Positions 1 to 11,191 of a stretch of 64,000 nt of DNA are shown here, one piece after another. The stretch is taken from positions 248,001-312,000 of the forward strand of contig JAOWBW010001319.1 in assembly GCA_026119855.1 (NCBI GenBank), given 5' to 3'. Source of the stretch: Campanula takesimana (Eukaryota; Streptophyta; Magnoliopsida; Asterales; Campanulaceae). The notes beneath the pieces are model-generated. The model did no database searches and was not told the DNA's origin. It saw nothing but the letters and a program-made list of their open reading frames with translations. The translations under genes were made by a program, and so were the position numbers. Every line of letters starts with the position of its first letter. Within the stretch, counting starts at the first letter, position 1.

Positions 1-206
1 ATTTGTCTTATGAGGAACCACCTGTTGAAATTCTTTACTGGAAAGAGCAAGTCTTACGAACCAAAAGGATTCCTATTGTGAAGGTCCTTTGGAGAAATCA
101 TGAAATTGAAGAGGCTACTTGGGAAACCGAGAAAGAGATGCGAGATAATACCCGAGCCTATTTGAAAATTTTGGTAAGTAAAAATTCGTGGGCGAATTTT
201 CTTTAA
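1..206 (+). CDS. Ty3/gypsy (chromovirus) polyprotein, C-terminal end, partial (element A)
   Basis: The frame is open from the window edge to a TAA at 204-206. The last 60 or so residues read as the C-terminal chromodomain-like tail of a Tekay/Del-type Ty3 polyprotein, with the typical core VLWRNHEIEEATWE followed by a short basic tail. In this family the tail is thought to tether integrase to chromatin. The true start lies left of the window. A polypurine tract and a 2.5 kb LTR follow at once, which fixes the orientation as +. The visible part has no frameshift. The same domain is seen in elements C (27535-27888) and F (near 61700) in this window, both on the other strand. Confidence 0.9.
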   Translation, partial: LSYEEPPVEILYWKEQVLRTKRIPIVKVLWRNHEIEEATWETEKEMRDNTRAYLKILVSKNSWANFL

Positions 207-217
207 GGTGGGGAGGA
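205..217 (+). other. Polypurine tract of element A
   Basis: AAGGTGGGGAGGA overlaps the stop codon of the polyprotein and directly abuts the LTR start TGTAACGCCC. This is the standard plus-strand priming site of Ty3 elements. Confidence 0.85.
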
Positions 218-2733
218 TGTAACGCCCATCTTTATTCCTATTAAATATTTGACTTACTTGTTAAATACTTGAACTTGCATATTATGTGCTAGTTTTACTT
301 GAGTTAATTTATTAACTGCTTTAGAATATTAAGGTGGTTAAATGTCTAGTTTTGACTTTTGGGTCATTTGTGAAATTGTGACTTTAGGGGCCTTTTTGTT
401 AAAAGTGAAACTTGAGGGGCCTAGTTGTCATTCTTGGAAAGTTCCAAGTATATCAACTTGTTGTTTGCCTGAGGAAGCATTTCTCCCCAAAATCATTCAT
501 GTTGTTTCCTCTGTTTCAAAGTTAGGGTTAGGTTTTTACCCTATTCTCGACTCCTCGAGCTTAATTATCCCTCCGTTCTTGATTCCGATCCCGGATAAAT
601 ATTCGTGGCGTTGAATAGAGCGTTCCAGGCCGAACATAAATTTGTTTGGGTAACTTTGATTTTTGACTAGGTAAGTTATTAGCTCCCCCTTACTTGTAAT
701 AAGATGCATATATGTTATTTCTGATACTTGTGTTTGTCAATTTCGTGTTTGGGGAAATTTTGTGATACTTGAAATTTTGGGACAAAGGGAGTATAACCCT
801 CTGTGTTAAATCATGAAAGGAACTTGAAAGTATTAGTTTAAGCTGGTATAATACTCCTTGGTATTGTTAAAAATGTTAGTAGAAGTTACTCCTACGCTTG
901 GGACGGAGAAGTTTAGGCCTGGAAAGAAATTTTGTGTTTGCTGAAAATTGTACCAGGCGCCCGCCCACTTAGTCACCAAGCGCCCGCCCATTTCATCAGA
1001 AATTTTGGTTTCAAAAGTGCTCTATTGAGCGGCCGCCCGGTCTATTGTAGGCGCTCACCTGGTCCCCTGTTTCAACAAAAGTGTTTTGAATCTCAATTGA
1101 AATGAAAGCTTACCCCTCCTAAGGCATATAGCCTTGGTATAAGATGTCCTAGCAAGTGTAATTGTACCTTTTGGGGCATTAGAACTTGGCCTTGAACATG
1201 AGTGTTTGTTGAATTAAAATGAGAACTTAAGTATAAGAGTAGTAACTCTTCTTTATGTCTTGAAAGTGCTATGAACAAGCACTAATGTGTTATGCTTGTC
1301 TTGAAACTTGTGTTTGTGCACCTTAGGGGCATTAGAATAAAGTCTTAGAATTGAACATCCTAAGAATAGGATTAAGATCTTGTAAGAGTAAAGTGTATAA
1401 CTCTTATACATGCTTGAATATCCAAAGATTGGAATTATAACTTAAAGTATAAGACAATAAAATCTTGTGCATGACTTGAACATCCAAAGAATTGGATTAA
1501 GACTTGAATATAAGATAATAAAATCTTGTACATGACTTGATGCCAATACATATGTATGGTAATGAACTAGAAAGTGCTATGAACAAGCACTAACTTGTAT
1601 GAGACATGTTCTTGTTGTGTATGTGCAAACATTGCATATAGTTGCTTGATAACAAGGTGACTTCTTGATTACTTGAAGCATGTTCCTTGTTGAGCTAGTC
1701 CACTACTTTTGGATTAGTTCTTCTCCCGTAGTTCAAGTAAATACCTACTTGTACATTCTTGTGTGAGTCCAGCTGGTTCTCCTTGCTTGTTCGGAAATAT
1801 ATAGGTTCACGCTTATCGCGAGAGCTGGGGCTTAAGTGATAATCGGGTCCCTATGTATTTGCGCTTGACCCCTTACTACCGGCCATAGTAAGAGCATAGC
1901 TTCCTTGGTTGGAGCAATACGCCTGACTTAAGTGAATGCTAAACTCTTGAACACCTCGTGAGTCTTGATCTTGGGAATGACACTGGTTACCGGGTCTTCT
2001 GATATATACTGAATAATCAGTTTCTTGATATTGATCGTGATTTTCAAAGTAATACAAGCTACGACAACAATGGTATTCTTGGGAGGAATAAGGAAGGAAG
2101 CAATATCCTTATAACTTGCTTGTTTAGCCTTATGTGCTACTTGATGAGTGGCTTAGCCTCTCATATACTTGTTACTTGATGATACTTGATACATGATTAC
2201 TTGAGTATCTACTTGAATTGCATGATAACATGTCATGTAGTTGCATCTAATAGCTTACTGAGATTTATCTCACCCCGTTCCTTGTTTATTTGTTTTCCTT
2301 AGATCAAAGGAAGGCTAGTGATAGTGCGCAGTGAGGCTCGACATAGCTGGGAGCTTACTAGGGTCGTGATTATTTTGGGGCTTGTGTCCTTTTACTCTTG
2401 GTGAGGACGATGTATTATGAGTTGTATAACTCCTTATTTTGGGGTAGACAGTCGTGTTCAGTTCTTGTTGTCACTAGACATCTTGTATAGTACTCTTGAT
2501 GCCAGCTTATGTGCTAGGCATGTTTCCGCTGTGTATATTCATGTTGGTTTAAATTTTCTTGTCTAGAACTCGTGTTGTGAGCTATCTTAGCTCCTTACTC
2601 TTGAGTATATATATCATGTCAGTTTGTTAAACAGTTGTCATCCAGTTTCTTGTTAGTGTTCTTGTTCCTTGTTAGTCACGCGCATCCAGGTTCGAGGTTC
2701 TACTAGGGGATCCCGGGACCTGGGGGCGTGTCA
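218..2733 (+). repeat. 3' LTR of Ty3 element A (about 2.5 kb)
   Basis: The LTR starts TGTAACGCCC just after the polypurine tract and ends GGGGGCGTGTCA; the ends are inverted (TGTAACGCCC against TGACACGCCC). The length of 2516 bp is typical of Tekay/Del chromoviruses. It contains no credible gene. It carries the four-motif GC cassette at 953-1062, and long stretches rich in CTTG words between about 1100 and 2250. The partner LTR and the matching target duplication are outside the window, so age cannot be estimated. Confidence 0.8.
953..1062 (+). repeat. 2+2 GC-motif cassette, copy 1 (in LTR A)
   Basis: There are four GC-rich motifs: CCAGGCGCCCGCCCAC at 953, CCAAGCGCCCGCCCAT at 976, GAGCGGCCGCCCGG at 1027 and TAGGCGCTCACCTGG at 1048. 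Aligned on the GCG core, their offsets are 23, 49 and 22 bp. The surrounding LTR is AT-rich, so the block stands out. The same spacing recurs in four other elements (see findings). Confidence 0.8.
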
Positions 2734-3238
2734 GAACTATACCTGTTGAATCCATCTTGATGTTGTAGGGAGAATAAGAAGAATAAGAAGAATTAGGGGA
2801 CGGAGTTCTTCTAAATGATTGTGCATTTTTCTCTAGTTCTTCTAGCAACTAATTAAGATAATTTAGGAGAGAATAATAGTTTGATGTAGTGATTTCTAGG
2901 GCTGATGGAGAGCCCTTTATATATGAAATAAATAGGCACCTCATTTAGGGACTACACCCTTTCAACCTTTAGTGATGTTATATTACCACTTTGCCCATCA
3001 AAAATAGGTAATATTATATCCAGGAATTCTACACATTATTTTAATTCACTACACTTTATATTAACATTATAAGTATGATTTTATGAATGGAAATGCTAAA
3101 TGACTTGTTGTGCAAGCCATGTTCTAACACTATCTTTTTGGGAGGGAAGGAGTTTAACTTTAGGGTTGTGAACAACACAACCCAAATGATAAGTCAGTCT
3201 ATTTAGAGTATTGGGGGTGTGGAAATTGTGAATATGAA
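2734..3238. other. Unassigned AT-rich stretch, possible LTR relic
   Basis: No gene is seen. The part from about 2748 (TGTTGAATCC) to 3034 (GAATTCTACA) has TG..CA ends and a GAATAAGAAGAATAAGAAGAA run, as some copia LTRs do. No target duplication supports it. Confidence 0.3.
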
Positions 3239-3787
3239 CTCTTTACTAGAGCCGTCAATTCGGGATAACGGGACGGGACGGGACAAAACTATGTTGTCCC
3301 GCTGTCTATACGGGACGGGACGGGACGGGCCTAATTTTACGCGGGACGGAAATTCCCCGTCCCATCCCAAATCACCTCGGGACGCGGGACAATACGGGAC
3401 GAACACGGGATTAGTTGACGCGATATTAACACAAACATAGTCTGTTTCACTACAATCAACTACAATTCATATAGCATTGAATAATAATAAACAACCCCCA
3501 AAAACAAACAGTGTGTCTAAACATCCAGGCTTCTAAGTTTGTTCCCATCAACAACAACAAAAGAAAAAGGTTGTTCCCAGCAAGTTTGTTCCCAACAACA
3601 AAAAAAAAAAATGTTCCCAGCAACAGCAAGGCAGCAAGGTTGTTCCAGGCTTCCAGTCTCCACCAGGACAGAGTACAGACTGAAATATGAAAGAAAAAAA
3701 AAGGTTCAGGAAGTTGTAGACTTGTAGTAAAACCATTAAACTAGTTAAACCAATGCCATTAAGAAAAAGTGAAAACAAACCTATCAA

Positions 3788-6252
3788 TCAATCATCAATA
3801 ACTTGTACATTGGACCCTTCACTTGATAAAGTAGTTTTAATAATCTCATTCGCTTCATCTTCTTCTTCATAAGCATCTACATTTAAAGTAAAATACAAAT
3901 GTCAATATAAAAAGTAACAGTAGATCGATATATTGAAAAGAGTTTAAAAATATAGTTACCGTAGCCATGTAACCAATTACGAGCACAAATAAGAGATTGC
4001 ACTTTCTTAGGAAGTACTCCCTCCGTCCCAGCTCACTTGAGACTTTTTGACCAAAACTGGTCAACTTAAGGTCGGTTTGACCAACACTTTATAGAAATAT
4101 TTATGATCCGAACAAAAATTAAAAAAATGTAAAATGACCACCATTAAAAATCCTCTCAATGACAATTTTTAAAAAGTTTTTTGGAACATAAATATTTCTA
4201 TAAAGTGTTGGTCAAACCGACCTTAAGTTGACCAGTTTTGGTCAAAAAGTCTCAACTGAGCTGGGACGGAGGGAGTATGCAACTTCTATATTTGGTGAGC
4301 ACACGAGCGCCAATAGAAAATGATGACTCCGAAGCAACGATAGTAATGGGAATAGCTAAAACATCACATGCCAAATGAGCAAGAATTGGGTATCTGTTTT
4401 TTTGGGATTTCCAATATTCCAAGACATCCAAATCTTCATAAAATGCAAACTCAAGTTTCGGCTCCTCCAAATAGAGATCCAATTGAGATTTTCCAGCAAT
4501 AATTACAGTTTTACTCTCATATTCCATGAATTCCTAACATAAAATAAAATATAGATGAAACATAATATAAATCAAGTTAAAAAAAGAAAAAGAAAGTAGA
4601 AATAAATAAACACTCACATCAAATATCCGTTTTCCTTTGTTAAATATTCCTTTCTTTTCGGTTGATGAAGATGTGACAAAAGAAGAAGGTGCTTGTGAAG
4701 AGCCACTCATGTGATCACAATTCATGGGATCCTTAGAATATTCCTCAAAAAGCTTGTATAATTGTCCCTTTACAACTAAGATCTTCTCTTCTGTTTCGGC
4801 TTTATCATTGTCAACCTTAGAATAAAAGTAATCCAACATCCCAAGTTTCATTCGTGGATCAAGAATAGCCCCAAATGCAAGCACTACACTATACTCATCC
4901 CAATATTTGTCAAACTTCACTTTCATCTTTTTACACATATCACTTATCACTTCATCTTCATTACACAAGTTTTTTTTCAACAAAACTTCAATTTTCCAAA
5001 CTTGCATAAAATATAAGTTCGATGTAGGATAAGAAGAGCCAGAGATCAAGTTAGTAGTGTCATAAAAAGGCTCAAGGAAGTCACATATTTTCTCTCCCCT
5101 TTGCCACTCATCATTTGAATGACAATGTTTATAGTTCTTGTCATTCAAATGTAGAAGAGAAAAAGCCTTCTTATACTTAATGGCACTAGCTAACATCAAA
5201 TATGTTGAATTCCAACGAGTAGGCACATCCAATCGCAAACCAATACTCGTGTCAATACCACCAACTTGCATTACACACACTTCAAATTTTTTAACCCTAC
5301 TCTCATAACCTGTAGCAAACTTAACAGATTCTCTAATCTTATGCAAAGCACCACCAATCACTTTCAAACCTTCTTGAGCAATTAAATTCAAAATGTGAAC
5401 GGAACAACGAATATGAAAAAAATTCACCTTCGCACAACAGGCCATCATTCTGAAAACAAAGCTGCTCTTTCAAGATTTCTTGCATGTTGTCATTACTAGA
5501 GGCATTATCTAATGTCAAAGAAAAGACTTTCTTCTCAATCCCCCAATCTTCAAAAACTCAAACAATTTAGCAGCCAATTCAACTCCAGAATGTGGAGGAG
5601 GCATTTGAGCAAAATTGAGTATCTTACTATTCAATTTCCATTCAACATCAACAAAATGAGCAGTCAAAGAAATGTAGCCTTCACTAGTGCATGTTGTCCA
5701 CAAATCAGAAGTTAAGCAAATTCTGTTCGAAGTATTTGCCAAAACTTGCTTAAGATTATCTTTCTCCCTCAAAAAGATCTTATCAATGTCCGAAACAAGA
5801 GTATTTCTAGAAATGCAAGAAAACTCGGGATTCAAATACTTCACAAACTTTCTAAACCCTTTATATTCAACAAGAGAAAATGGGAGATCATGTTTAATTA
5901 CCGCACTAGCTAACAAGTCACGTGCAATCTTTTGGTCAAGTTTTTAATGGACTACTTTCCCCTCATTATCGATAATCATTTGTCCTACGTCATGAAACTT
6001 CAACATGAGACATTTTGGTTTATGACGCTTCATCCCCGAAGTCCCATTTTTTCCACCAGCCAAAAATGGTTTTTTACACCCTTTACATTCACCTCTAAGA
6101 ACCCCATCTGAATGATTAGTTATTTTGTTGAAATAATTCCATATATCAGAATATGTTTTTCCCTTTTTGCTTGACTCAGCCTTAGTCTTTTGTGCTATGT
6201 CACTGTCATCAAATTCAACTGTTGTACTCGGTTTTACTGAATTAGATTCCAT
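3788..6252 (-). pseudogene. hAT transposase (BED zinc finger, RICESLEEPER-like), broken
   Basis: The probable start is the ATG at 6250-6252 and the stop is the TGA at 3788-3790. In order along the minus strand there is a BED-type zinc finger (CKGCKKPF..H near 6010-6090), the RNase-H-like transposase core with conserved HILNLI and RWNST words, and the C-terminal hAT dimerisation domain (SSFSIGARVLTKYRSCI near 4300; the tail LICARNWLHGY lies beyond the MITE). A plausible GT-AG intron covers about 4618-4534 and another about 3958-3885. Breaks seen: an in-frame TAA at 5944-5946 where a Gln codon is expected; a one-base frame change in a C run at 5540-5544; another in an A run at 5416-5422; and the MITE inside the dimerisation domain. 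The protein is therefore not made in full. Mobilising the ends would need a related enzyme. Confidence 0.88.
4017..4275. mobile_element. Stowaway-type MITE inside the hAT transposase
   Basis: The MITE is flanked by TA dinucleotides (4015-4016 and 4276-4277). The long inverted ends begin CTCCCTCCGTCCCAGCTCA, and the first 70 or so bases of each arm can pair. It splits the hAT dimerisation domain: the coding sense resumes directly on the other side. Confidence 0.93.
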
Positions 6253-6895
6253 AACTGTAATGAATAAACAAACACAAATACACAATCTCTCAATTCAAAT
6301 TGATAACATCATTAACAAAATACCACAAAATCAGCCATCAATCATCAACTAAAACCCAACAAACAAAACAACATAGCCAGCTGACAGGTCCTAAAACAAA
6401 TGTACACATTTACAAAGAAAACCCACAAACAAACATATAGTCCAAAACACGTTTTTAACAATCAGTTCGGATCTAGAATGCTATCAAACAACAACAACCG
6501 ACTCAACGAAACAGAACCCAACAAAGAAAAAGTGAAAGAAAAAGAAAACAGATAATCAAACCAAACGAGGACATACCAATGAGATAAAACGAGAATGAAA
6601 TTAAACCCAGAAAATTTCAATCAAAATCAGACAAATGTTGTAAGTTGAATATACTAACCGCTTCCCTTGAGTTGGAGTAAGAAACCAGGAGATTTTCCCA
6701 GAGGAGGAATGCTAGTCGTCGACACGTCGCCGTCTCCGTCGCCGTCGCCGCGCTAAACGTCGGCAAGGGTAGGGTTAATCGTTCGTCGCCGTCGGCTAGG
6801 GTTAATGTTGCATTTGGGGAATTTGGATTTGCGATTTAGGTTCTTCTGAATGACTGAGCGAGTGAACGTGTGTGATCTGGGGCTGGGGCTAGAAT

Positions 6896-7225
6896 TAGGG
6901 ATGGCCAAACCGGACCGGAAAAGCCCGGAACCGGAGCAAACTGGGGAGGAAACCGGAACCGGACGAACCGGAACCGCAAGGCATCCGGGCCGGTTCAGGG
7001 TCACATAAATGGCGAACCGGACCGGAACCGGACCAAAAATCCCTTGCTTTTCAATAATTTTAAAGGTGGGGACCGGAACCGTACCGGAACCGAAGCCTAA
7101 CCGGAACCGGATTGTGCCAACCGAACCGGAACCGGGGTAAGCGCGGGCCGGTTCAGGGTCACATATATGGCGAACCGGAACCGGCGGTTCCGAACCGGGC
7201 CCGGAACCGGTTTTGGCCATCCCTA
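6896..7225. mobile_element. Non-autonomous hAT element with CCGGAACCGG repeats
   Basis: An 8-bp target duplication, GCTAGAAT, lies at 6888-6895 and 7226-7233. The inverted ends are TAGGGATGGCCAAA. The 330-bp body is almost entirely made of CCGGAACC units in both orientations. It sits in the 5' part of the larger hAT element, so it inserted later. The long open frame across it reflects only the GC-rich repeats. Confidence 0.92.
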
Positions 7226-7500
7226 GCTAGAATTGGGTGGATTTTGGGCCTCGGGTAGTTGGGCCTGACTCAATCTCAATAAAAGATGAAATTGGGCTGG
7301 GCCTTGAAGCCCAAAACAATTCGGGATGTCCCGTCCCATCCCGTCTCGTCCCGCGTTTGTCCCGTCCCGAATAGTCCCGCCCCGAATAGTCCCGCATTTT
7401 TTCGGGACAAGAATATGATGTCCCGTCCCGTCCCATATATATAGCGGGACGGGACGGTCCCGAATTGACGGCTCTACTCTTTACTGCTACTAACAACAAA

Positions 7501-7732
7501 TAATCCCTCCGTCTCGGACTAAGGTTCTTAGTTTAGTTTGATTTTTTACACGGAGATTAAGAAAAAGTAAATGTTGTGAGTATGAAAAAGTAAGTAAGAG
7601 AAAGTAAGAGAGATAAAGTGGGTTTTTTTTTTATGAGAATGACAAGTGGGTCCCATAGTCCATTTTAAGTAATAAAACATCTAAGAAACTTAGTCCGGAC
7701 AAACAAAAAAGGAAAGTAAAACGAGTAACAAG
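7501..7732. mobile_element. Degenerate Stowaway-type MITE
   Basis: The left end, CCCTCCGTCTCGGACTAAG, pairs with CTTAGTCCGGAC near 7690, and the body carries the GGAGATTAAGAAA word shared with the MITE at 50942. The right terminus is eroded, so the border is approximate. Confidence 0.55.
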
Positions 7733-7855
7733 TATTACTACCGTCGCTTTTAGTACCATTTTCAAGATAAAATATTCAAGGAGGTGAGTTAGGAAGTTTT
7801 ACTCGGCCGTGAAGTCTCGCCGGCGAAATAACTTGGGAGCAACACTCCACCGTAA

Positions 7856-9987
7856 ATGGCGGCGACGAGGTTAAGTTGGAAGTCAATTGTAATCGTCGCC
7901 ACAAAATCAAGTAACGGAAAGTCTCCGCCACCACCGTCAGACGATACCCCAATTATTTGGCCTCTCATCTCATTCTCAAAACCGCCTTGGATTGTTAGAA
8001 CCGAGGCAAGTCACTTTACTCCCCTTTCTTAGTTAAAGTATACTAATTGTTTCTTGTTTGATTTCTTCTAACTTTTGGAAAGTTAATTACTCCCTCCGTC
8101 TCAAAAGGATCTTCGCGTTTGACTATTCAAACATTTTAAGGACATGAACACTTTCTTCACTAGCTATGTTGTGTCAATGCACTTTTAAGCCCCAAATTGT
8201 AGAAATGTGAAGAACTTTTTGGGACGATGAGAAATGACAAATGAGAAGATCATTTTGGGACGGAGGGAGTATTTTAAGAAATTATTTTTGTTAACTAATT
8301 TGTTGTACCCATTTGGCTAAGGTATAATGATTCATATGTTGATTGGTTGCTGAGAAAAATTATACTACTACTTCCTGTCCATAAACAAATTGCCTTTTAA
8401 TTAAGATTTTTTTTGTCTGAAAATGGATGATAAGTTTCCTTTTCTATAATTTTTTTTACCAGTTTTTTTCAGTCATTTCATACATGCAATTTGCAAAACA
8501 TAATGTTTATAAAGTGGATAACCAAAATATTTATGCAGTTTTGCCACTAAATTGTAAAAATTGAACATTTTCAGAATCTTCCCTTTATGAAATTTGGGCA
8601 TTCATTTAGCTATGGATGGAGGAATATGCGGAAATAATTTTTGTAAATTTACGTTACCCATTCGGCTAAGATTGTATAACAGCCTAATTTGATGGCAAAA
8701 GTTTTTGGGTTTAGCTCAAATTTGCGGTATGCCTTTAACTGGGTGGTTTTTTTTTAAATTTTATCTCAACAGTTTTAGTGCTTTTGTTACTGAGGAAATT
8801 AATTACCAAGCGGAAAAAAAGTGTTAGTTTGAATTAACCATTTCGTCAAGGTTGAACAAGTCTCACTGGGGCATTTCCGTCACTTTCTGACGCTTCCTTC
8901 CGACTGCCCTTTTCTGGAGATTGAAGATCTAACTGCTATGATGTCGGACTGCATCTGTCTTCAATCCGTACTTGTACACTGGTTTGGTACGAACATTGTG
9001 TTCGGCACACCTAATGGTAATAAAAGTTCATCAACATGCATATTTAATCTATTAAGTTTGCAAATTGGTTTATGTTAGGTAGCTGAGATTATTTGATAGT
9101 GAAAAGAAATTTCGTCGTGGTTCAAATTTTGTTAAGGTCGTACATACCCTGTTTTGATACTTTGAGTTCGACTCAATATGTGGAGTAAATAATAAACATG
9201 AATTTGACCCGCATTTCCATAAATGAGAAGTTTTAGTTTCTACTACGGTCAAAGTGCATTTATTAGCCATAATGAATCATGATTATCAGTCTTTTAACAA
9301 ATATTTAATATGTGCCGAATATTTTCAGTTCATTGCATGTTTGGTTTTTGTGTTAACTTTGAAGAGTGGATAGAAATTTTTCGAGTTTTAGTAGTTGTTT
9401 GTAGCCCAGCCCATATGGCTAAGGTTGTACAAGTCTTCTGTAAGCATTACTATATGAACATGGATAGTTAAGTCCTTTTGGGCAATCGCACTTTTGTTGT
9501 ATCATTCATTTATCTGCAATAATTATCCATTACCATGTGTAATTACTTTTAAAATATGGTGTATAAATATCCTTTAAATTTATTTGTGCACCTCACTGTT
9601 ACAATCTGAAATGTGTACAACAATGCATGTCTTCTCTCTCTCTTTATTGGGTCAATATTAAGCACCAATATGTTCGGTTTCTCGAGACATACATGACCTT
9701 GAGCTGGCATTCTTGCTAATCTCAAAATCTTTGATTTTGAACTGACAAAGGAGCATAAAATAGTCGAAGGGGCGTAGCTGGTCTTTTTATTCGTCTATGC
9801 ATTTTTGCTAAGATTCTTTTGAGCCTTGTCGCTACTCTCACATAAATGACTTTTCCTTGACTCCCACTTCTTATTGCAGTCAAATGTTAGATTGGAACGG
9901 AGAAAAAAGCCAGAACCCCCTTGTACGGTCTGCAAAGGTGGTGGAAGAGTTGATTGTCACCATTGCCGTGGAAAAGGTCTCTCTCTC

Positions 9988-10034
<47 letters not shown>

Positions 10035-10814
10035 ATACATACATATATATATATACTCCCTCTGTCCCGATTTAAGGTTTTACTTTCCTTTTTCGTTTGT
10101 TCCAATTTAAAGTTCTTACTTTACTTTATTACCTAAAATGGACAGTGGGACCCACTTGTCATTCTCACGATAAAAATTCCCTACTCACTTTCTCTCTCCT
10201 AGTTTACTTTTCATACTCACAACATTTGCATTTTCTTAATCCCCGTGTAAAGTCAAAGTATGAACATTAAATCGGGACGGAGGGAGTATATATCAGAGTC
10301 ACAGTTGCACACTCACTGACACAACAACTAGCATTCATGCTTTTAGTTACTGATGAAGATATCTGTCAGTCTTGTATAATTTATAGTTGAATTATATATA
10401 TTCATCATTGCGCGAGTTCATGTTGAACTGTTTAAGGTCTAGCAAAAACAAAATTCCGGTTTTACTGATTTGAGACCATGTCACCATGGATATTTTCTTC
10501 CCCCTTTCCACTAGCTTTTAATTTTGTTGGCATTTTACTGTTTAGGAAGGACTAACGAAGTTAAACTAGAAGTACTTCCAAAAGGTGTATGGCCGAAATG
10601 GTAAGGCGTTTATTTTTAGATCGCATTCATATTCATAAATAGAAAGTATAATCGATCCATAGGGTTTATAACATATGCTTTTTACAGGTGCAGGAGGTGT
10701 GGTGGAAGTGGCCTCGATTATTGTCCACGGTGTGAAGGGAGCGGAGAGTATAGGTATCCAATGGGGTTCCATTTCACGAGGCGGGACCCAGACGACACGC
10801 AAGAAGACAACTAA
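7856..10814 (+). CDS. DnaJ-type zinc-finger (BSD2/LQY1-like) small protein, 4 exons
   Basis: Exons: 7856-8005, 9880-9976, 10546-10600, 10688-10814 (429 nt, 142 residues). Residues 65-120 carry four CXXCXGXG-type motifs (CTVCKGGG, CHHCRGKG, CRRCGGSG, CPRCEGSG), the complete zinc-binding domain of DnaJ but with no J domain. From memory, the nearest relatives are the small plant DnaJ-zinc-finger proteins, such as the family around Arabidopsis At1g22630. Some members act in chloroplasts as thiol or assembly chaperones. The first 50 residues are basic and Ser/Pro-rich and could be an organelle transit peptide; this is inferred. The start is the first ATG, in a good context, and the frame joins perfectly across all introns. 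Intron 1 begins GAG|GCAAGT and ends TTGCAG, so it looks like a GC-AG intron. Introns 2 and 3 are GT-AG. No breaks are seen. The COX10 locus converges on it. Confidence 0.88.
8090..8269. mobile_element. Stowaway-type MITE in intron 1 of the DnaJ-finger gene
   Basis: TA flanks at 8088-8089 and 8270-8271. The inverted ends are CTCCCTCCGTCTCAAAA and TTTTGGGACGGAGGGAG. Length 180 bp. Confidence 0.9.
8370..8627. mobile_element. Decayed MITE of the 'ATGAATGTCC' family
   Basis: The left end CTTCCTGTCCATAAAC and right end GCATTCATTTAGCTATGGATGGAGG are weak inverted copies. Body words match the MITE at 22889-23136. Borders are uncertain. Confidence 0.45.
9984..10055. repeat. Compound TA/TG microsatellite in intron 2
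   Basis: CT, TA, TG and CATA dinucleotide and tetranucleotide runs follow the exon 2 donor site directly and run up to the MITE at 10056. Confidence 0.9.
10056..10286. mobile_element. Stowaway-type MITE in intron 2 of the DnaJ-finger gene
   Basis: Ends CTCCCTCTGTCCCGATTTAA and TTAAATCGGGACGGAGGGAG, with TA on both sides. It inserted into the TA-rich microsatellite. Confidence 0.92.
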
Positions 10815-10966
10815 GAGTGTAAATTGAACGATAATTCCCAAGATGATGAACATTATCAGGTTTGTCATAACCTTTGATGATACACTTGGGTGAAGAACCG
10901 AATGAGGGTAGTTAAAAGTGATTAGCATAGGGACAATCTTAGACACCATGTGCGGCTCATGTTATA

Positions 10967-11191
10967 CTCCCTCTGTCCTAGAATGTTTGTCTCATTTGAC
11001 CTTTTATGGTCAACACACGTTAACTTTAATCATATATTGGTGTCAATCTAATGATCACAATGTTTTTTTTTTTTATTTAATTTTTTTTTGAATTTCACTA
11101 GACTGATTAGATCGAAATCAATATTTGGTCAAAGATCATTTATGTTGATTATAAAAAGTCAAATGGAACAAACTTTTCGGGAAAGAGGGAG
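10967..11191. mobile_element. Stowaway-type MITE 3' of the DnaJ-finger gene
   Basis: Flanked by TA. Ends CTCCCTCTGTCCTAGAA and TTCGGGAAAGAGGGAG; the inner arms (TTGACC..TGGTCAA) also pair. Confidence 0.88.

Larger units (their letters stand above)
3247..7476 (-). mobile_element. hAT transposon, 4.2 kb, with nested insertions
   Basis: A perfect 8-bp target duplication, CTCTTTAC, lies at 3239-3246 and 7477-7484. The inverted ends share TAGAGCCGTCAATTCGGGA (19 bp identical). Both subterminal regions carry runs of CGGGACGGGAC-type repeats, probably transposase binding sites as in other hAT elements. The transposase is on the minus strand. A Stowaway MITE (4017-4275) and a smaller hAT element (6896-7225) sit inside. 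The element was once autonomous-like. The ends and duplication are still perfect, although the coding region has decayed. Confidence 0.95.

Noticed and set aside
2748..3034. Solo copia LTR
   Set aside because: TG..CA ends can be chosen but flanking bases do not form a duplication.
6753..7220. 155-residue minus-strand frame rich in Gly/Pro/Val
   Set aside because: It is a read-through of the CCGGAACC repeats of a hAT MITE; the frame starts at the element's end and has no protein character.
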